Origin: Streptomyces sp. I05A-00742
Lineage (GTDB): Bacteria; Actinomycetota; Actinomycetes; Streptomycetales; Streptomycetaceae
Direction: 5' to 3'
Assembly: GCF_013055795.1 (NCBI RefSeq)
Contig: NZ_JABETO010000002.1
Location: 67,738-131,737 of the forward strand
DNA: 64,000 bases
Of the stretch, positions 44,332 to 55,301 are shown piece by piece. A program made the translations under genes and the position numbers. The stretch's first letter is position 1. Every line of letters begins with the position of its first letter. The notes under the pieces are model-generated. The model did no database searches and was not told the DNA's origin. It was given only the letters and a program-made list of their open reading frames with translations.

Positions 44332-45252
44332 GTGACCCACGCTTCCGGCCGCCTCGGCGGCCGTGTGCTCTCCCGCACCGTCACGGCGGCGATCGCCGCC
44401 ACCCTGGTCGCCGGCACCGCCGGCACGGCGCTGGCCGACGGCGGTGCCCCGCAGGCCGCCGTGGTGCAGGACGCCCGGAGCCTGGCCGCCGCGCCCGGTG
44501 TGGCCGCGGCCGCGCCGACGGCCTCGGCTCCCGCCCTGGCGGTCTTCGGTGCCGACGGCAAGAGCTACCTCCACACCTACGCCCTCAACGGCAAGGGTGG
44601 CTTCAAGCCCGTTCTGAAGGACAAGAAGCCGGGCGGCTGGAAGAACTACAAGGCCGTGTCCCAGGCCCACGACGTCCTGGGCGGCAACTCCGGCTTCTAC
44701 TTCCTGAACAACAAGAACGAGGCCATCTTCGCCGACCGGTTCGGCCCCGTGCGCCTCGGCAAGAACTGGCAGTACGACACGTTCTTCTCCCCCGGCAACC
44801 TGGGCGGCGCGAAGACCTCCGACCTCGTCGTGCGCGACAAGGCGGGCGTGCTCTGGATCTACCAGGGCAAGGCCGACGGTTCGGTCGAGGGCCGCAAGAA
44901 GGTCGGCGGCGGCTGGGGTCAGTTCACGCAGATCGCCGGTCGCGGCGACCTGACCGGTGACGGAAAGACCGACCTCGTCGCCCGCGACAAGCAGGGCACC
45001 CTGTGGCTCTACAAGGGCACGGGCAACATCAACAAGCCCTTCGAGGGCCGCACCAAGGTCAGCGGCGGCTGGAACAAGTACAACCTGCTGGTCTCCACCG
45101 GTGACGTGGACCTGGACGGCCACAGCGACCTGCTCGCCCGTGACAAGGGCGGCGTGATGTGGCTGTACAAGGGCACCGGCAAGCAGGCCGCGCCCTTCAA
45201 GGCCCCGGTCAAGGTCGGCAGCGGCTTCAACCAGTACCGGCTGGTGTTCTGA
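44332..45252 (+). CDS. Secreted FG-GAP/VCBS-like repeat protein, paralogue 3
   Basis: The 306-residue paralogue begins at GTG 44332 after ACGGAG, with signal peptide VTAAIAATLVAGTAGTALA. It keeps the Asp loops LTGDGKTDLVARD and VDLDGHSDLLARD and the terminal FNQYRLVF. A strand labelled FYFLNNKNEAIFAD replaces the first Asp loop seen in paralogues 1 and 2, so it probably binds fewer ions there. The gene ends just before a hairpin shared with the convergent hydrolase gene. Confidence 0.85.
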   Translation: MTHASGRLGGRVLSRTVTAAIAATLVAGTAGTALADGGAPQAAVVQDARSLAAAPGVAAAAPTASAPALAVFGADGKSYLHTYALNGKGGFKPVLKDKKPGGWKNYKAVSQAHDVLGGNSGFYFLNNKNEAIFADRFGPVRLGKNWQYDTFFSPGNLGGAKTSDLVVRDKAGVLWIYQGKADGSVEGRKKVGGGWGQFTQIAGRGDLTGDGKTDLVARDKQGTLWLYKGTGNINKPFEGRTKVSGGWNKYNLLVSTGDVDLDGHSDLLARDKGGVMWLYKGTGKQAAPFKAPVKVGSGFNQYRLVF

Positions 45253-45277
45253 CGCTCCGTCAGTTCATCCCGACAGC

Positions 45278-45313
45278 CCTGCGGCGTCCCTCCCGGTGGA
45301 GGGGCGCCGCAGG
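45278..45313. terminator. Bidirectional hairpin between paralogue 3 and the hydrolase fusion
   Basis: CCTGCGGCG and CGCCGCAGG with inner GTCCCTC/GAGGGGC pairing form a long stem between the convergent stops. Confidence 0.75.
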
Positions 45314-45335
45314 CGCGTGACGGCCCGACGCGGCC

Positions 45336-46814
45336 CTACACGGCCCCGGTGCGCCGGCCGCCCGCGGAGGCCATCCCCAGCCAGGTGTGCGGGTTGCCCT
45401 CCCAGCACCAGCCCAGCTTGGGGGCCTTCTTGCTGATCCAGATCGCCGGGACCCGGCGGTCGCCGCAGCGCGAACCGCCCAGTGAGAAGCACTTGTTCTT
45501 GACCAGCGCCTCGGGGAAGTGCGTGATCAGTGCGATCCCCTCCTCGATGGTCAGCAGGGTGCGTCCCCGCTCGGCGATGGCGGCCATGGCCGTCTTGGGC
45601 ACGACACCGCAGAACTCCTCGCCGCGCTCCACGCCGTACAGCAGGTACGCCCTGAGCCCGGCGGCCTCCGTCTCCTCAGTCGCGACGAACCGTTCCAGCG
45701 ACCCCGGCTCGAAGGACCGGTCGACGAACCCAGGAAGGCGGCCGCCGGGCAGGGTGGTACGCGGCATGGTCTCCTCGACCGGCACCACGTCCCGGGCGAC
45801 CACCAGCAGGAACGGCACCTGCCCGGCCTCGGGTTCGAAGGGCCCATACTGCGCGTCCGTCAGGGCGGCGGCCTCGGCGCGGAGGGGTGCGACGAGGGCC
45901 TCGAACTTCTCGGCGTCGAGACCGGCGAGGGCCGGGTAGCCGTGGTCGATCAAGTTCCGCACCTGACGGTCGAATTCGGCTTCGGCGTCGAACCCGGGCG
46001 CCGCCTCCGGCTCGCCGAGCCACCGCGCCATCCGGTCGAACAGCACGTCCCCCTGCGCGGAAGACAGGTGGAAGGCGTGCGGCATGCCCTCGTACAGGTC
46101 CAGGCACACGCTCACCCCAGCCGCGTCGGCCGCCTCGGCGAACCGCCGGGCGTCGTCGAGCAGCACCTCGTCCGTACCGGCGGCGAGCAGCAGCCGCGGC
46201 AGACCGCGCAGGTCACCATGGAGGGGCGACTGCGGCGCGGCCGTCGGGCTCGCGCCGGCGAGGTACTGGTCGCGGCAGCCGTCGAGGACGGCCCTGCTCA
46301 TCACGTCCTTGCCGTCGTTGGCGGCGAGCGACGCGCCCGTGAGGGCGAAGTCGGTGATGGGCGAGACCGCGACGGCGGCTCCGGGCAGGGCCGCGCCGGT
46401 CCGCCGCAGCTCCAGCAGGGCGGAGAGGACGAGGGTCGCCCCGGCCGACTCGCCGAAGAAGAGCGTCTCGGAGGCGAGTACGCCCCGGTCCAGTACGCCC
46501 TGCCAGGCGGCCAGCAGGTCCTCCAGGGCCGAGGGGTAGGGGTGGGCGGGCGCCAGCCGGTAGTCCACCCGCAGCACGGGACGGCCGGTGGCCTTCGACA
46601 GCCGGTACGCCATGAGCCGTTCGGCGTCCGGCATGGTGTGGGCGAACCCACCGCCGTGCACATAGAGGACGGCGCCGTCGCCGGCGCCCGGGGCGGAGAC
46701 CCAGTCGCCGGACACCTCGGCGTCCGGCGGCAGCGGGACGGACGGCATCGCGGCCAGGCCGTCGCGCACCTCCCGGGCCTGCTCGGGCGACGAGGGAACG
46801 GTCGTGACGTTCAA
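45336..46814 (-). CDS. HSL-type esterase fused to a DUF5701 domain
   Basis: Residues about 1-290 form a hormone-sensitive-lipase-type hydrolase: oxyanion HGGGFAH, nucleophile GESAGA, Asp in GTDEVLLDD and His in GMPHAFH. Residues about 310-492 match DUF5701, with FDRQVRNLIDHGYP, TMPRTTLPGGRLPGFVDRSF and KCFSLGGSRCGDRRVPAIW as landmarks. The two are normally separate proteins. No signal peptide is present. TTG 46814 (or the TTG 3 bp upstream) follows AGGAGG; the longer frame to 47102 runs into the tetR gene. It is divergent from, and probably repressed by, the adjacent TetR protein. The substrate is unknown. Confidence 0.82.
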   Translation of the reverse strand: MNVTTVPSSPEQAREVRDGLAAMPSVPLPPDAEVSGDWVSAPGAGDGAVLYVHGGGFAHTMPDAERLMAYRLSKATGRPVLRVDYRLAPAHPYPSALEDLLAAWQGVLDRGVLASETLFFGESAGATLVLSALLELRRTGAALPGAAVAVSPITDFALTGASLAANDGKDVMSRAVLDGCRDQYLAGASPTAAPQSPLHGDLRGLPRLLLAAGTDEVLLDDARRFAEAADAAGVSVCLDLYEGMPHAFHLSSAQGDVLFDRMARWLGEPEAAPGFDAEAEFDRQVRNLIDHGYPALAGLDAEKFEALVAPLRAEAAALTDAQYGPFEPEAGQVPFLLVVARDVVPVEETMPRTTLPGGRLPGFVDRSFEPGSLERFVATEETEAAGLRAYLLYGVERGEEFCGVVPKTAMAAIAERGRTLLTIEEGIALITHFPEALVKNKCFSLGGSRCGDRRVPAIWISKKAPKLGWCWEGNPHTWLGMASAGGRRTGAV

Positions 46815-46843
46815 CAAAACGGTCCTCCTGGGAAGCCAGAAAC

Positions 46844-46886
46844 TTACGACAGGCGTAAACTTACTCCCGACGAATCGAAGTGTCAA
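46844..46886 (-). promoter_or_regulatory. Hydrolase promoter overlapped by a TetR-type operator
   Basis: Reading the minus strand, TTGACA (46886-46881), 17 bp, and TAAGTT (46863-46858) form a good promoter. The inverted repeat TTACG-N5-CGTAA (46844-46858) covers the transcription start next to the -10 box. It sits between the divergent hydrolase and TetR genes, the usual place for such an operator. Confidence 0.75.
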
Positions 46887-46917
46887 CGTAAAAATACAAC
46901 GAGGATAAGATTCCTTC

Positions 46918-47577
46918 ATGGGTACCGACACGACCGCGGAGCCGGGCGCCATGCCGTCAGGGCTGCGCGAGACCAAGAAGCGCGAGACGCGCCGGCTGAT
47001 CTCCGACCGCGCGACACAGCTCTTCATCGAGCAGGGCTTCGAGCGCACCACCATCGCCGAGATCGCCGACGCCGCACGCGTCGCCAAGAAGACGGTCACC
47101 AACTACTTCCCGCGCAAGGAGGACATGGCCCTCGACCACCAGGAGGAGTTCGTCCAGGGACTCGCCCAGGTCGTCGCCACCCGTGAGCCCGGCGAGTCCG
47201 CCCTCGCGGCCCTGCGCCGCTCCTTCCTGACGGCCGTCGCCGCGCAGGACCCCGTCGCGGGGTTCGCCGGACCGGAGTTCAGCCGCATGATCGCCGAGAG
47301 CCCCACGCTCTCCGTCTGCCTGCGCGGCCTGCACGACCGGCGCGAGGACGCCCTCGCCTCCGCGCTCGCCGAGACGACCGGCGCGGCCGCGGACGACGTC
47401 ACCCCGCACGCGGCCGCCGCCCTGCTGGGCGGCGTGCACCGGGTCCTCTTCGGCCGCATCCAGGACCTCACCCTCGCCGGGCGCACCAACCCGGAGGTGG
47501 CCTCCGTCGTCGAGATGGAGGCGATCCGCGCGTTCGACCTGCTGGAACCGTCCCTCGGCGAGTACGCGCGGACCTGA
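46918..47577 (+). CDS. TetR-family regulator
   Basis: The 219-residue repressor has an N-terminal helix-turn-helix (RRLISDRATQLFIEQGFERT, TIAEIADAARVAKKTVTNYF) and a helical ligand-binding domain. KKTVTNYFPRKED is a variant of the usual recognition helix YxYFxxKE. Divergent placement, 100 bp from the hydrolase start, and the operator overlapping that promoter suggest it controls the hydrolase-DUF5701 gene. The ligand cannot be read from sequence. The pair interrupts the row of FG-GAP genes. Confidence 0.9.
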   Translation: MGTDTTAEPGAMPSGLRETKKRETRRLISDRATQLFIEQGFERTTIAEIADAARVAKKTVTNYFPRKEDMALDHQEEFVQGLAQVVATREPGESALAALRRSFLTAVAAQDPVAGFAGPEFSRMIAESPTLSVCLRGLHDRREDALASALAETTGAAADDVTPHAAAALLGGVHRVLFGRIQDLTLAGRTNPEVASVVEMEAIRAFDLLEPSLGEYART

Positions 47578-47709
47578 CGGGAATGGGGCCTCAACTCCGG
47601 TGCGGCCCGGACCGTGTGACACCATCACCTGATCACGCGGGGGGCGCGGCACACACGTACGCGGTACCTCCGCCGTGCCGTTCCCCTACGCACCCGTACG
47701 GAGTCCTAC

Positions 47710-48621
47710 GTGCCCCACGCTTCCGGCCGTTCCCGCAGACGCGCCCTCTCGCGCGCCCTCACCGCCGCGACCGCCCTCGCCCTGGCCGTCGTCACCGCCG
47801 GCACCGCGTCGGCGGACGTCCCCGGCAACGGTCCGGCGGTGCGTCCGCCGCTGCCCCTGTCCGCCGGCGCCGACGCGCGGCTGTCGCCGAACGCGCCCTT
47901 CTTCTCACTCCAGACGGTCGACGGCAAGGGCGACTCCTACTACTACGTGCCCGACGGCAAGGGCGGGCTGTCCCCGCGCAAGCGCTCGGGCGGCGGCTGG
48001 GACGCGGTCAAGGCCGCGACGCAGATCGACCACGACCGCGACGGCTACGCGGACGGCACGTACTTCATCACCACCAGCAACGCGGTCGGGTACGCCGGTG
48101 ACAACGCCGCCCGGCAGGTCGCCACCAACTGGGGCCAGTACGACAGCTTCTTCTCCCCCGGCACCCTCGGCGGCTCGAAGCAGTCCGACATCCTCGTCCG
48201 CGACCGCGCGGGCGTCCTGTGGCTCTACCTCGCCAAGGCCGACGGCTCCCTCTCCGGCCGCAAGCAGGTCGGTCCCGGCTGGGGCCAGTACACCGCGATC
48301 ACCGGCCGCGCCGACCTCACCGGCGACGGCAGGACGGACATCGTCGCCCGCGACCGCAAGGGCACCCTCTGGCTCTACAAGGGCACCGGCGACACCGCCA
48401 AGCCGTTCCGCTCCCGCACCCGGGTCGGCGACGGCTGGAACCAGTTCAACCTGCTCCTCGGCACCGGTGACGTGGACCTCGACGGCCACAGCGACCTGAC
48501 CGCCCGGGACGGGAAGGGCGCCCTGTGGCTCTACAAGGGGACGGGCCGGGCGTCGGCGCCGTTCAAGTCCCGGGTGCTGATAGGGAAGTCGGGCTGGAAC
48601 CAGTACCGGCTGCTCTTCTGA
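47710..48621 (+). CDS. Secreted FG-GAP/VCBS-like repeat protein, paralogue 4
   Basis: The 303-residue paralogue starts at GTG 47710 after CGGAG and has a signal peptide (TAATALALAVVTAGTASADV). Asp loops IDHDRDGYADGTYF, LTGDGRTDIVARD and VDLDGHSDLTARD and the end WNQYRLLF match the family. It is separated from paralogues 1-3 by the TetR/hydrolase pair, which suggests insertion into a former tandem row. It is closest in layout to paralogue 3, sharing the MPHASGR/MTHASGR opening. Confidence 0.85.
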   Translation: MPHASGRSRRRALSRALTAATALALAVVTAGTASADVPGNGPAVRPPLPLSAGADARLSPNAPFFSLQTVDGKGDSYYYVPDGKGGLSPRKRSGGGWDAVKAATQIDHDRDGYADGTYFITTSNAVGYAGDNAARQVATNWGQYDSFFSPGTLGGSKQSDILVRDRAGVLWLYLAKADGSLSGRKQVGPGWGQYTAITGRADLTGDGRTDIVARDRKGTLWLYKGTGDTAKPFRSRTRVGDGWNQFNLLLGTGDVDLDGHSDLTARDGKGALWLYKGTGRASAPFKSRVLIGKSGWNQYRLLF

Positions 48622-48676
48622 GGGCGCCTCGCCGTTCTGCCCACGCGCGGCAGGCCCACCGGGCTACGTTGACCCG

Positions 48677-49510
48677 GTGAATGCATCCAAGGCCCCGGAT
48701 CCGTACACCGATCCCCGCGCGTTCTACGGCTCCGAGCTGCGCCGCCTGCGGGAGGCCGCCGGTCTCACGCAGGCTCAGCTCGGAGCACGCGCCTTCTGCT
48801 CGGGTTCGTACGTGGGGCAGTTCGAGGCGGCCATCCGCGTCCCGCAGGTGGAGCTGTCGAGACGGTTCGACGAGATCCTGGGAAGCGACAAGCACCTGCA
48901 AAGGCTGTGCAGGCTGGCTCGTGAGGCGAAGGGCGTGGCCGACTATGCCGTAGACGTCATCGACCTGGAGCCGCGCGCCAAGAGCATCACCGAATACTCC
49001 CCGGTGCTGGTGCCCGGCCTCTTGCAGACCGCGAACTACACGCAAGCCGTCACCCGTGCTGGGCAGCCCTTTGCACCAACGACGAGGGTGAACGACTGTG
49101 TCCGCGCCCGGATGGAGCGCCAGAAGATCCTGAGCGACCCGTCCCGCCCCATGCTGTCAGCGGTCATCTGTGAGTCAGCCCTGCGCTCCCACATCGGCGG
49201 TCCTGCCGCCATGCGGCAACAGACCAGCCACCTGGTCGACATGGCCCAGCGGTCACGCGTCGTCGTGCAAGTGCTTCCGTTCACCGCCATGGCGGAAGCG
49301 TTCATGGACAGCATCGTGGCGCTCATGGACTTCCCCGGCAGCCCGCCCCTCGTCTACACCGAGGGGGCGCGCAGCGGTCGGCTCATCGAGGAGCCGGACG
49401 CGGTGGAGCACAGCCGGCGGCTGTTCGATCTGGTCAGGACCGCAGCGCTTTCGCGCGCGGCGTCCCTGGACTTCCTGCGGACGGTGCATGACGAGTACGC
49501 GGCCATGTGA
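48677..49510 (+). CDS. XRE regulator with DUF5753 domain
   Basis: The 277-residue protein has an N-terminal XRE helix-turn-helix (RRLREAAGLTQAQLGARAFCS) and a DUF5753 domain from about residue 95 (ITEYSPVLVPGLLQTANYTQA, RSRVVVQVLPF). This is the Scr1/BldB-partner type of Streptomyces regulator. Such genes usually precede a small DUF397 gene. Here none follows: 100 bp downstream is the aconitase terminator, so it is an orphan. The GTG at 48677 gives the usual start. Confidence 0.88.
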   Translation: MNASKAPDPYTDPRAFYGSELRRLREAAGLTQAQLGARAFCSGSYVGQFEAAIRVPQVELSRRFDEILGSDKHLQRLCRLAREAKGVADYAVDVIDLEPRAKSITEYSPVLVPGLLQTANYTQAVTRAGQPFAPTTRVNDCVRARMERQKILSDPSRPMLSAVICESALRSHIGGPAAMRQQTSHLVDMAQRSRVVVQVLPFTAMAEAFMDSIVALMDFPGSPPLVYTEGARSGRLIEEPDAVEHSRRLFDLVRTAALSRAASLDFLRTVHDEYAAM

Positions 49511-49558
49511 AGGGCGCCCGGACCGCGAGCGCCTACGGCGCTTCCCGCACACGGCAAA

Positions 49559-49590
49559 GGCCGCACCCCGCGCGAACGCGGGATGCGGCC
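49559..49590. terminator. acnA terminator hairpin
   Basis: GGCCGCA-cc-CCGCG and CGCGG-ga-TGCGGCC pair around CGAA, between the convergent XRE and acnA genes. It can act on both strands. Confidence 0.8.
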
Positions 49591-49613
49591 CTCCGCCCTA
49601 CGGCGCCCGCCGC

Positions 49614-52432
<2,819 letters not shown>

Positions 52433-52596
52433 TGGCGCGACAGCGGTACGCCTCTCTCGGCATATATCTCGATGTCGAGATAACTCTAGTACATCACCCG
52501 GGATCGGTCATGTCCGGAGGGGGCGCGGCGCCGACGGGCTCGTCCAGGGGCCGCGGGCGGGCCCGGAAGCCGCGGCAGGGGCAGGGGGCAGGCCGC

Positions 52597-53082
52597 CTAC
52601 CCCTTGGTCGCCCGGTCGTAGGCGGCCACCGCACGTTCGAGAAACGCCACCACCGTGGCCTGCTCCTGGGCCGTCATGGACCGGGCGATCTCGCCGATGC
52701 CCATGACAAGGGGCTCGATGTGTTCGAACGCGGCCTCCTCCCAGCGCTCCGCCGGTGTGACGAGCACCTTGCGCCGGTCGCTGGGATGCGGCTGCCGGCT
52801 CGCGTGCCCGGCGTCCGCCAGACGGTCGATGACCAGCGTCATCGCCGCCGTCGACGTACTGAGTTCGCGTGCCAGTTCGCTCGGCGTCGCCGGACCGGCG
52901 CTGACGAGGCGGTCCATCACCGCGAGCCCGGCGGGATCGACGTGCATCTGCCGGCCCAGGTACCGCTCGAACCGCTGCTGGCGGCGGATCAGGTTCTGCA
53001 GCTGGTCGCGGATGGGACCCTTCGCGACGGGGTCCTGCGCCGGGGCCGCGGGCTGGGGATCGGTGGGCTGGTTGGCGGTCAT
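52597..53082 (-). CDS. MarR-family regulator
   Basis: The 161-residue protein has the MarR winged helix (LARELSTSTAAMTLVIDRLADAGHASRQPHPSDRRKVLVTP), with the wing DRR motif. Helices at both ends form the dimer. ATG 53082 was preferred; an upstream ATG at 53127 has no ribosome site. It lies 422 bp downstream of an MFS exporter on the same strand, and may control that exporter. A 20-bp tandem repeat upstream could be its own operator. Confidence 0.88.
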   Translation of the reverse strand: MTANQPTDPQPAAPAQDPVAKGPIRDQLQNLIRRQQRFERYLGRQMHVDPAGLAVMDRLVSAGPATPSELARELSTSTAAMTLVIDRLADAGHASRQPHPSDRRKVLVTPAERWEEAAFEHIEPLVMGIGEIARSMTAQEQATVVAFLERAVAAYDRATKG

Positions 53083-53131
53083 GGCGTGGAAGCTGCTCCT
53101 GGACTGGATTGCTGAAGGCGTCGGCACCCAA

Positions 53132-53171
53132 TGATGCGTGAGACCTACAGGTGATGCGTGAGATCTACAGG
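53132..53171. repeat. 20-bp tandem direct repeat upstream of marR
   Basis: TGATGCGTGAGACCTACAGG (53132-53151) is repeated at once at 53152-53171 with one C/T change. It lies 50 bp before the MarR start, a likely place for regulator binding or promoter duplication. The rest of 53172-53504, to the end of the MFS gene, has no recognisable gene; a minus-strand frame ending RFLVPPADTFALLSCSL may be a gene remnant. Confidence 0.6.
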
Positions 53172-53504
53172 CTGCAGGAGAGCAGGGCGAAGGTGTCGGC
53201 GGGCGGGACGAGGAAGCGGTTCGGCCACGCGGACACGCCGGGCCGGGCGGTGGCCCCCGGGGCCAGGTGGAGGGTGCGGATACCCGCCCGGGTACGAGGT
53301 ACGGGGTACGGCGACGCGCGGCACGCCGGGAGGCAGGTCCTGGGCCCGCTCGGCGCAGGGACGCAGCGCCCCGCGGCGGGTGAACACCTGCTCACGATGG
53401 GCACAGCGGGCGAGTTCACCGGCCAGGACGTCTCGCGCCCGGCCTCACGCGCGCTCCGCACGCGCCGGTCCGGGGCCGGCGTTCGGGCGGCACCGGACCG
53501 GGGA

Positions 53505-55001
53505 TCACGCGGTGACGTCCTGTTTCGCGTCGGAGCCGGCAGAACCACTGTCGGAGGCAGAAGGGGTGATGCCGTGCTGCTCCTCCTCGGGCCGGCCCTT
53601 CTTCGGCAACAGGAAGGTGATGGCCAGGAACGCCACCAGCAGACACGCCTGGACGATCAGCGCGTGGTGGAAGGCGGCGGTGAAGTCGCCGGTCTTCGCC
53701 TGCGCGAAGAACACCGAGCCGAAGACCGCCACACCGATGGAGCCGCCGATGGCCTGCACCGCGGACAGCACGCCGGAGGCGGAGCCGATCTCGTCGTTGT
53801 CGACCGCGGCGAGGATGAAGCCGAACAGGGCGGCGATCACCATGCCCGCTCCGATACCGGCCACCGCCACACCCGGGGCGATGTCCCAGATCGAGAACGA
53901 ACCGGCGCTCAGGCTGTCGAGCTCGAACCAGAGCAGTGCCGCACCGGCGAGCTGAATCAGCGGCCCGGCCTGGAGGACCTTGCGGCCGAGCCTGTCGGCG
54001 AGGAACGCGCCGCTGACCGCGCTGCCGATCGCCGTACCCACCGCGAGCGGCAGGTTGCCCAGGCCCGCGTCCCCGGCGCTGAAGTGCCGGCCGAGCTGCA
54101 GGAACAGCGTGAGCACGAGCTGCGTGCCGGCCAGCCCGCCGAAGAACAGGGTGATACCGCCGAGCCCGACGGTGAAGGCGGGCTTGCGCAGCAGGCCCGG
54201 GGTCACCAGGGGCTCACGGCCCGCCGCGGCGGTACGGCGCTGCCGCAGCGCGAACAGGCCGAATCCGACGACCGAGGCGGCCATGCACAGCCAGGTCCAC
54301 AGCGGCCAGCCGTCCTCCTGCCCCTGGTTCAGCGGCAGCACCAGCAGCCCGCAGGACGCCACGACCAGGCCCGCGCCGACCAGGTCGACCCGCACGGTGC
54401 GGTCGCCCCGCTTCTTCGGGACGATTCTCGCCGCCATGGCCAGGGCCGCGAGCCCGATGGGCACGTTGACCAGGAACACCGAGCGCCACCCGAGGCCGAA
54501 GAAGTCGCCCTCGATGAGGAAGCCGCCCAGAACCGGACCGATGATGCCGCCCAGGCCGAGCACAGGACCGAAGACCGCGAAGACCTTGGTGAGCTCGGGC
54601 CCGGCGAAATTCTCACGCAGCAGGCCCAGGCCCTGCGGGAGCAGCATCGCCCCCGCGGCGCCCTGGAGCAGCCGGAAGGTGATCAGCGACTCGATGTCCG
54701 GCGACAGCGCGCACAGCAGCGAGCTCAGGGTGAAGGCCGCCAGACCGGTCAGGAACATCCGGCGCCGCCCGTACCGGTCACCGAGCCGCCCGCCCAGGAC
54801 CAGACCGGCCCCCAGCGTGAGGGCATAGCCCCCGATCACCCACTGCAGACCGACGGAACCGGCACCGAGGGACTCCTCCAGCGCGGGACCCGCGACGTTG
54901 ACGATCGACACGTCCAGGAGATCCATGACCTCCACGACGATCACCGTCACCAGGATCAGCCATCGCCACCGGTACGGCTCGGTGGTCGGGTCGGCGCTCA
55001 T
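53505..55001 (-). CDS. MFS multidrug exporter (DHA2 / EmrB-QacA type)
   Basis: The 498-residue transporter has about 14 membrane segments. Motif A is GGRLGDRYGRRRMF, and motif C of exporters is GPVLGGFL, preceded by LGLGGIIG. The opening RWLILVTVIVVEVMDLLDVSIVNVA is typical of drug:proton antiporters. ATG 55001 was chosen with GAGG upstream rather than ATG 55016. A promoter with an AT-rich operator lies directly upstream, and a MarR gene is downstream. It probably exports a toxic compound; the substrate is unknown. Confidence 0.9.
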   Translation of the reverse strand: MSADPTTEPYRWRWLILVTVIVVEVMDLLDVSIVNVAGPALEESLGAGSVGLQWVIGGYALTLGAGLVLGGRLGDRYGRRRMFLTGLAAFTLSSLLCALSPDIESLITFRLLQGAAGAMLLPQGLGLLRENFAGPELTKVFAVFGPVLGLGGIIGPVLGGFLIEGDFFGLGWRSVFLVNVPIGLAALAMAARIVPKKRGDRTVRVDLVGAGLVVASCGLLVLPLNQGQEDGWPLWTWLCMAASVVGFGLFALRQRRTAAAGREPLVTPGLLRKPAFTVGLGGITLFFGGLAGTQLVLTLFLQLGRHFSAGDAGLGNLPLAVGTAIGSAVSGAFLADRLGRKVLQAGPLIQLAGAALLWFELDSLSAGSFSIWDIAPGVAVAGIGAGMVIAALFGFILAAVDNDEIGSASGVLSAVQAIGGSIGVAVFGSVFFAQAKTGDFTAAFHHALIVQACLLVAFLAITFLLPKKGRPEEEQHGITPSASDSGSAGSDAKQDVTA

Positions 55002-55022
55002 TTTACCTCGGTCCATTTATTA

Positions 55023-55071
55023 TCAATTTTTTTAGCAATATTGAGAGTAACCAGTGCCCGGCAGATGTCAA
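55023..55071 (-). promoter_or_regulatory. MFS promoter with AT-rich MarR-type operator
   Basis: On the minus strand TTGACA (55071-55066), 16 bp, and TACTCT (55049-55044) form a promoter. Just inside the transcript is TCAAT-N12-ATTGA (55023-55044), with an exact CAATATTG at 55036-55043. Such AT-rich inverted repeats are typical MarR sites. The rest of the 55.0-55.3 kb gap shows only the leader of the divergent phospholipase gene. Confidence 0.6.
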
Positions 55072-55301
55072 CCGCACCCCGGCGCCGCGGCGTTCCATCC
55101 GGGCGTTCCAGGCCGCCGGCCTCTCCCCCGGTCAGAGCTCGCCTGCGCGTTCCGGCGTCCCGAAGTGCCCGGCTTCCGTAGCGGCCGGAAGGCATTACCC
55201 CGCAAGCTCTGATGGCCCAGGCGCCACATCCGACGATCTGGTGCGCACGAAGAGATTCGGGAGTGCCGGCTCGCGGCACCGACACGGAGGAGCACCTTTT
55301 C

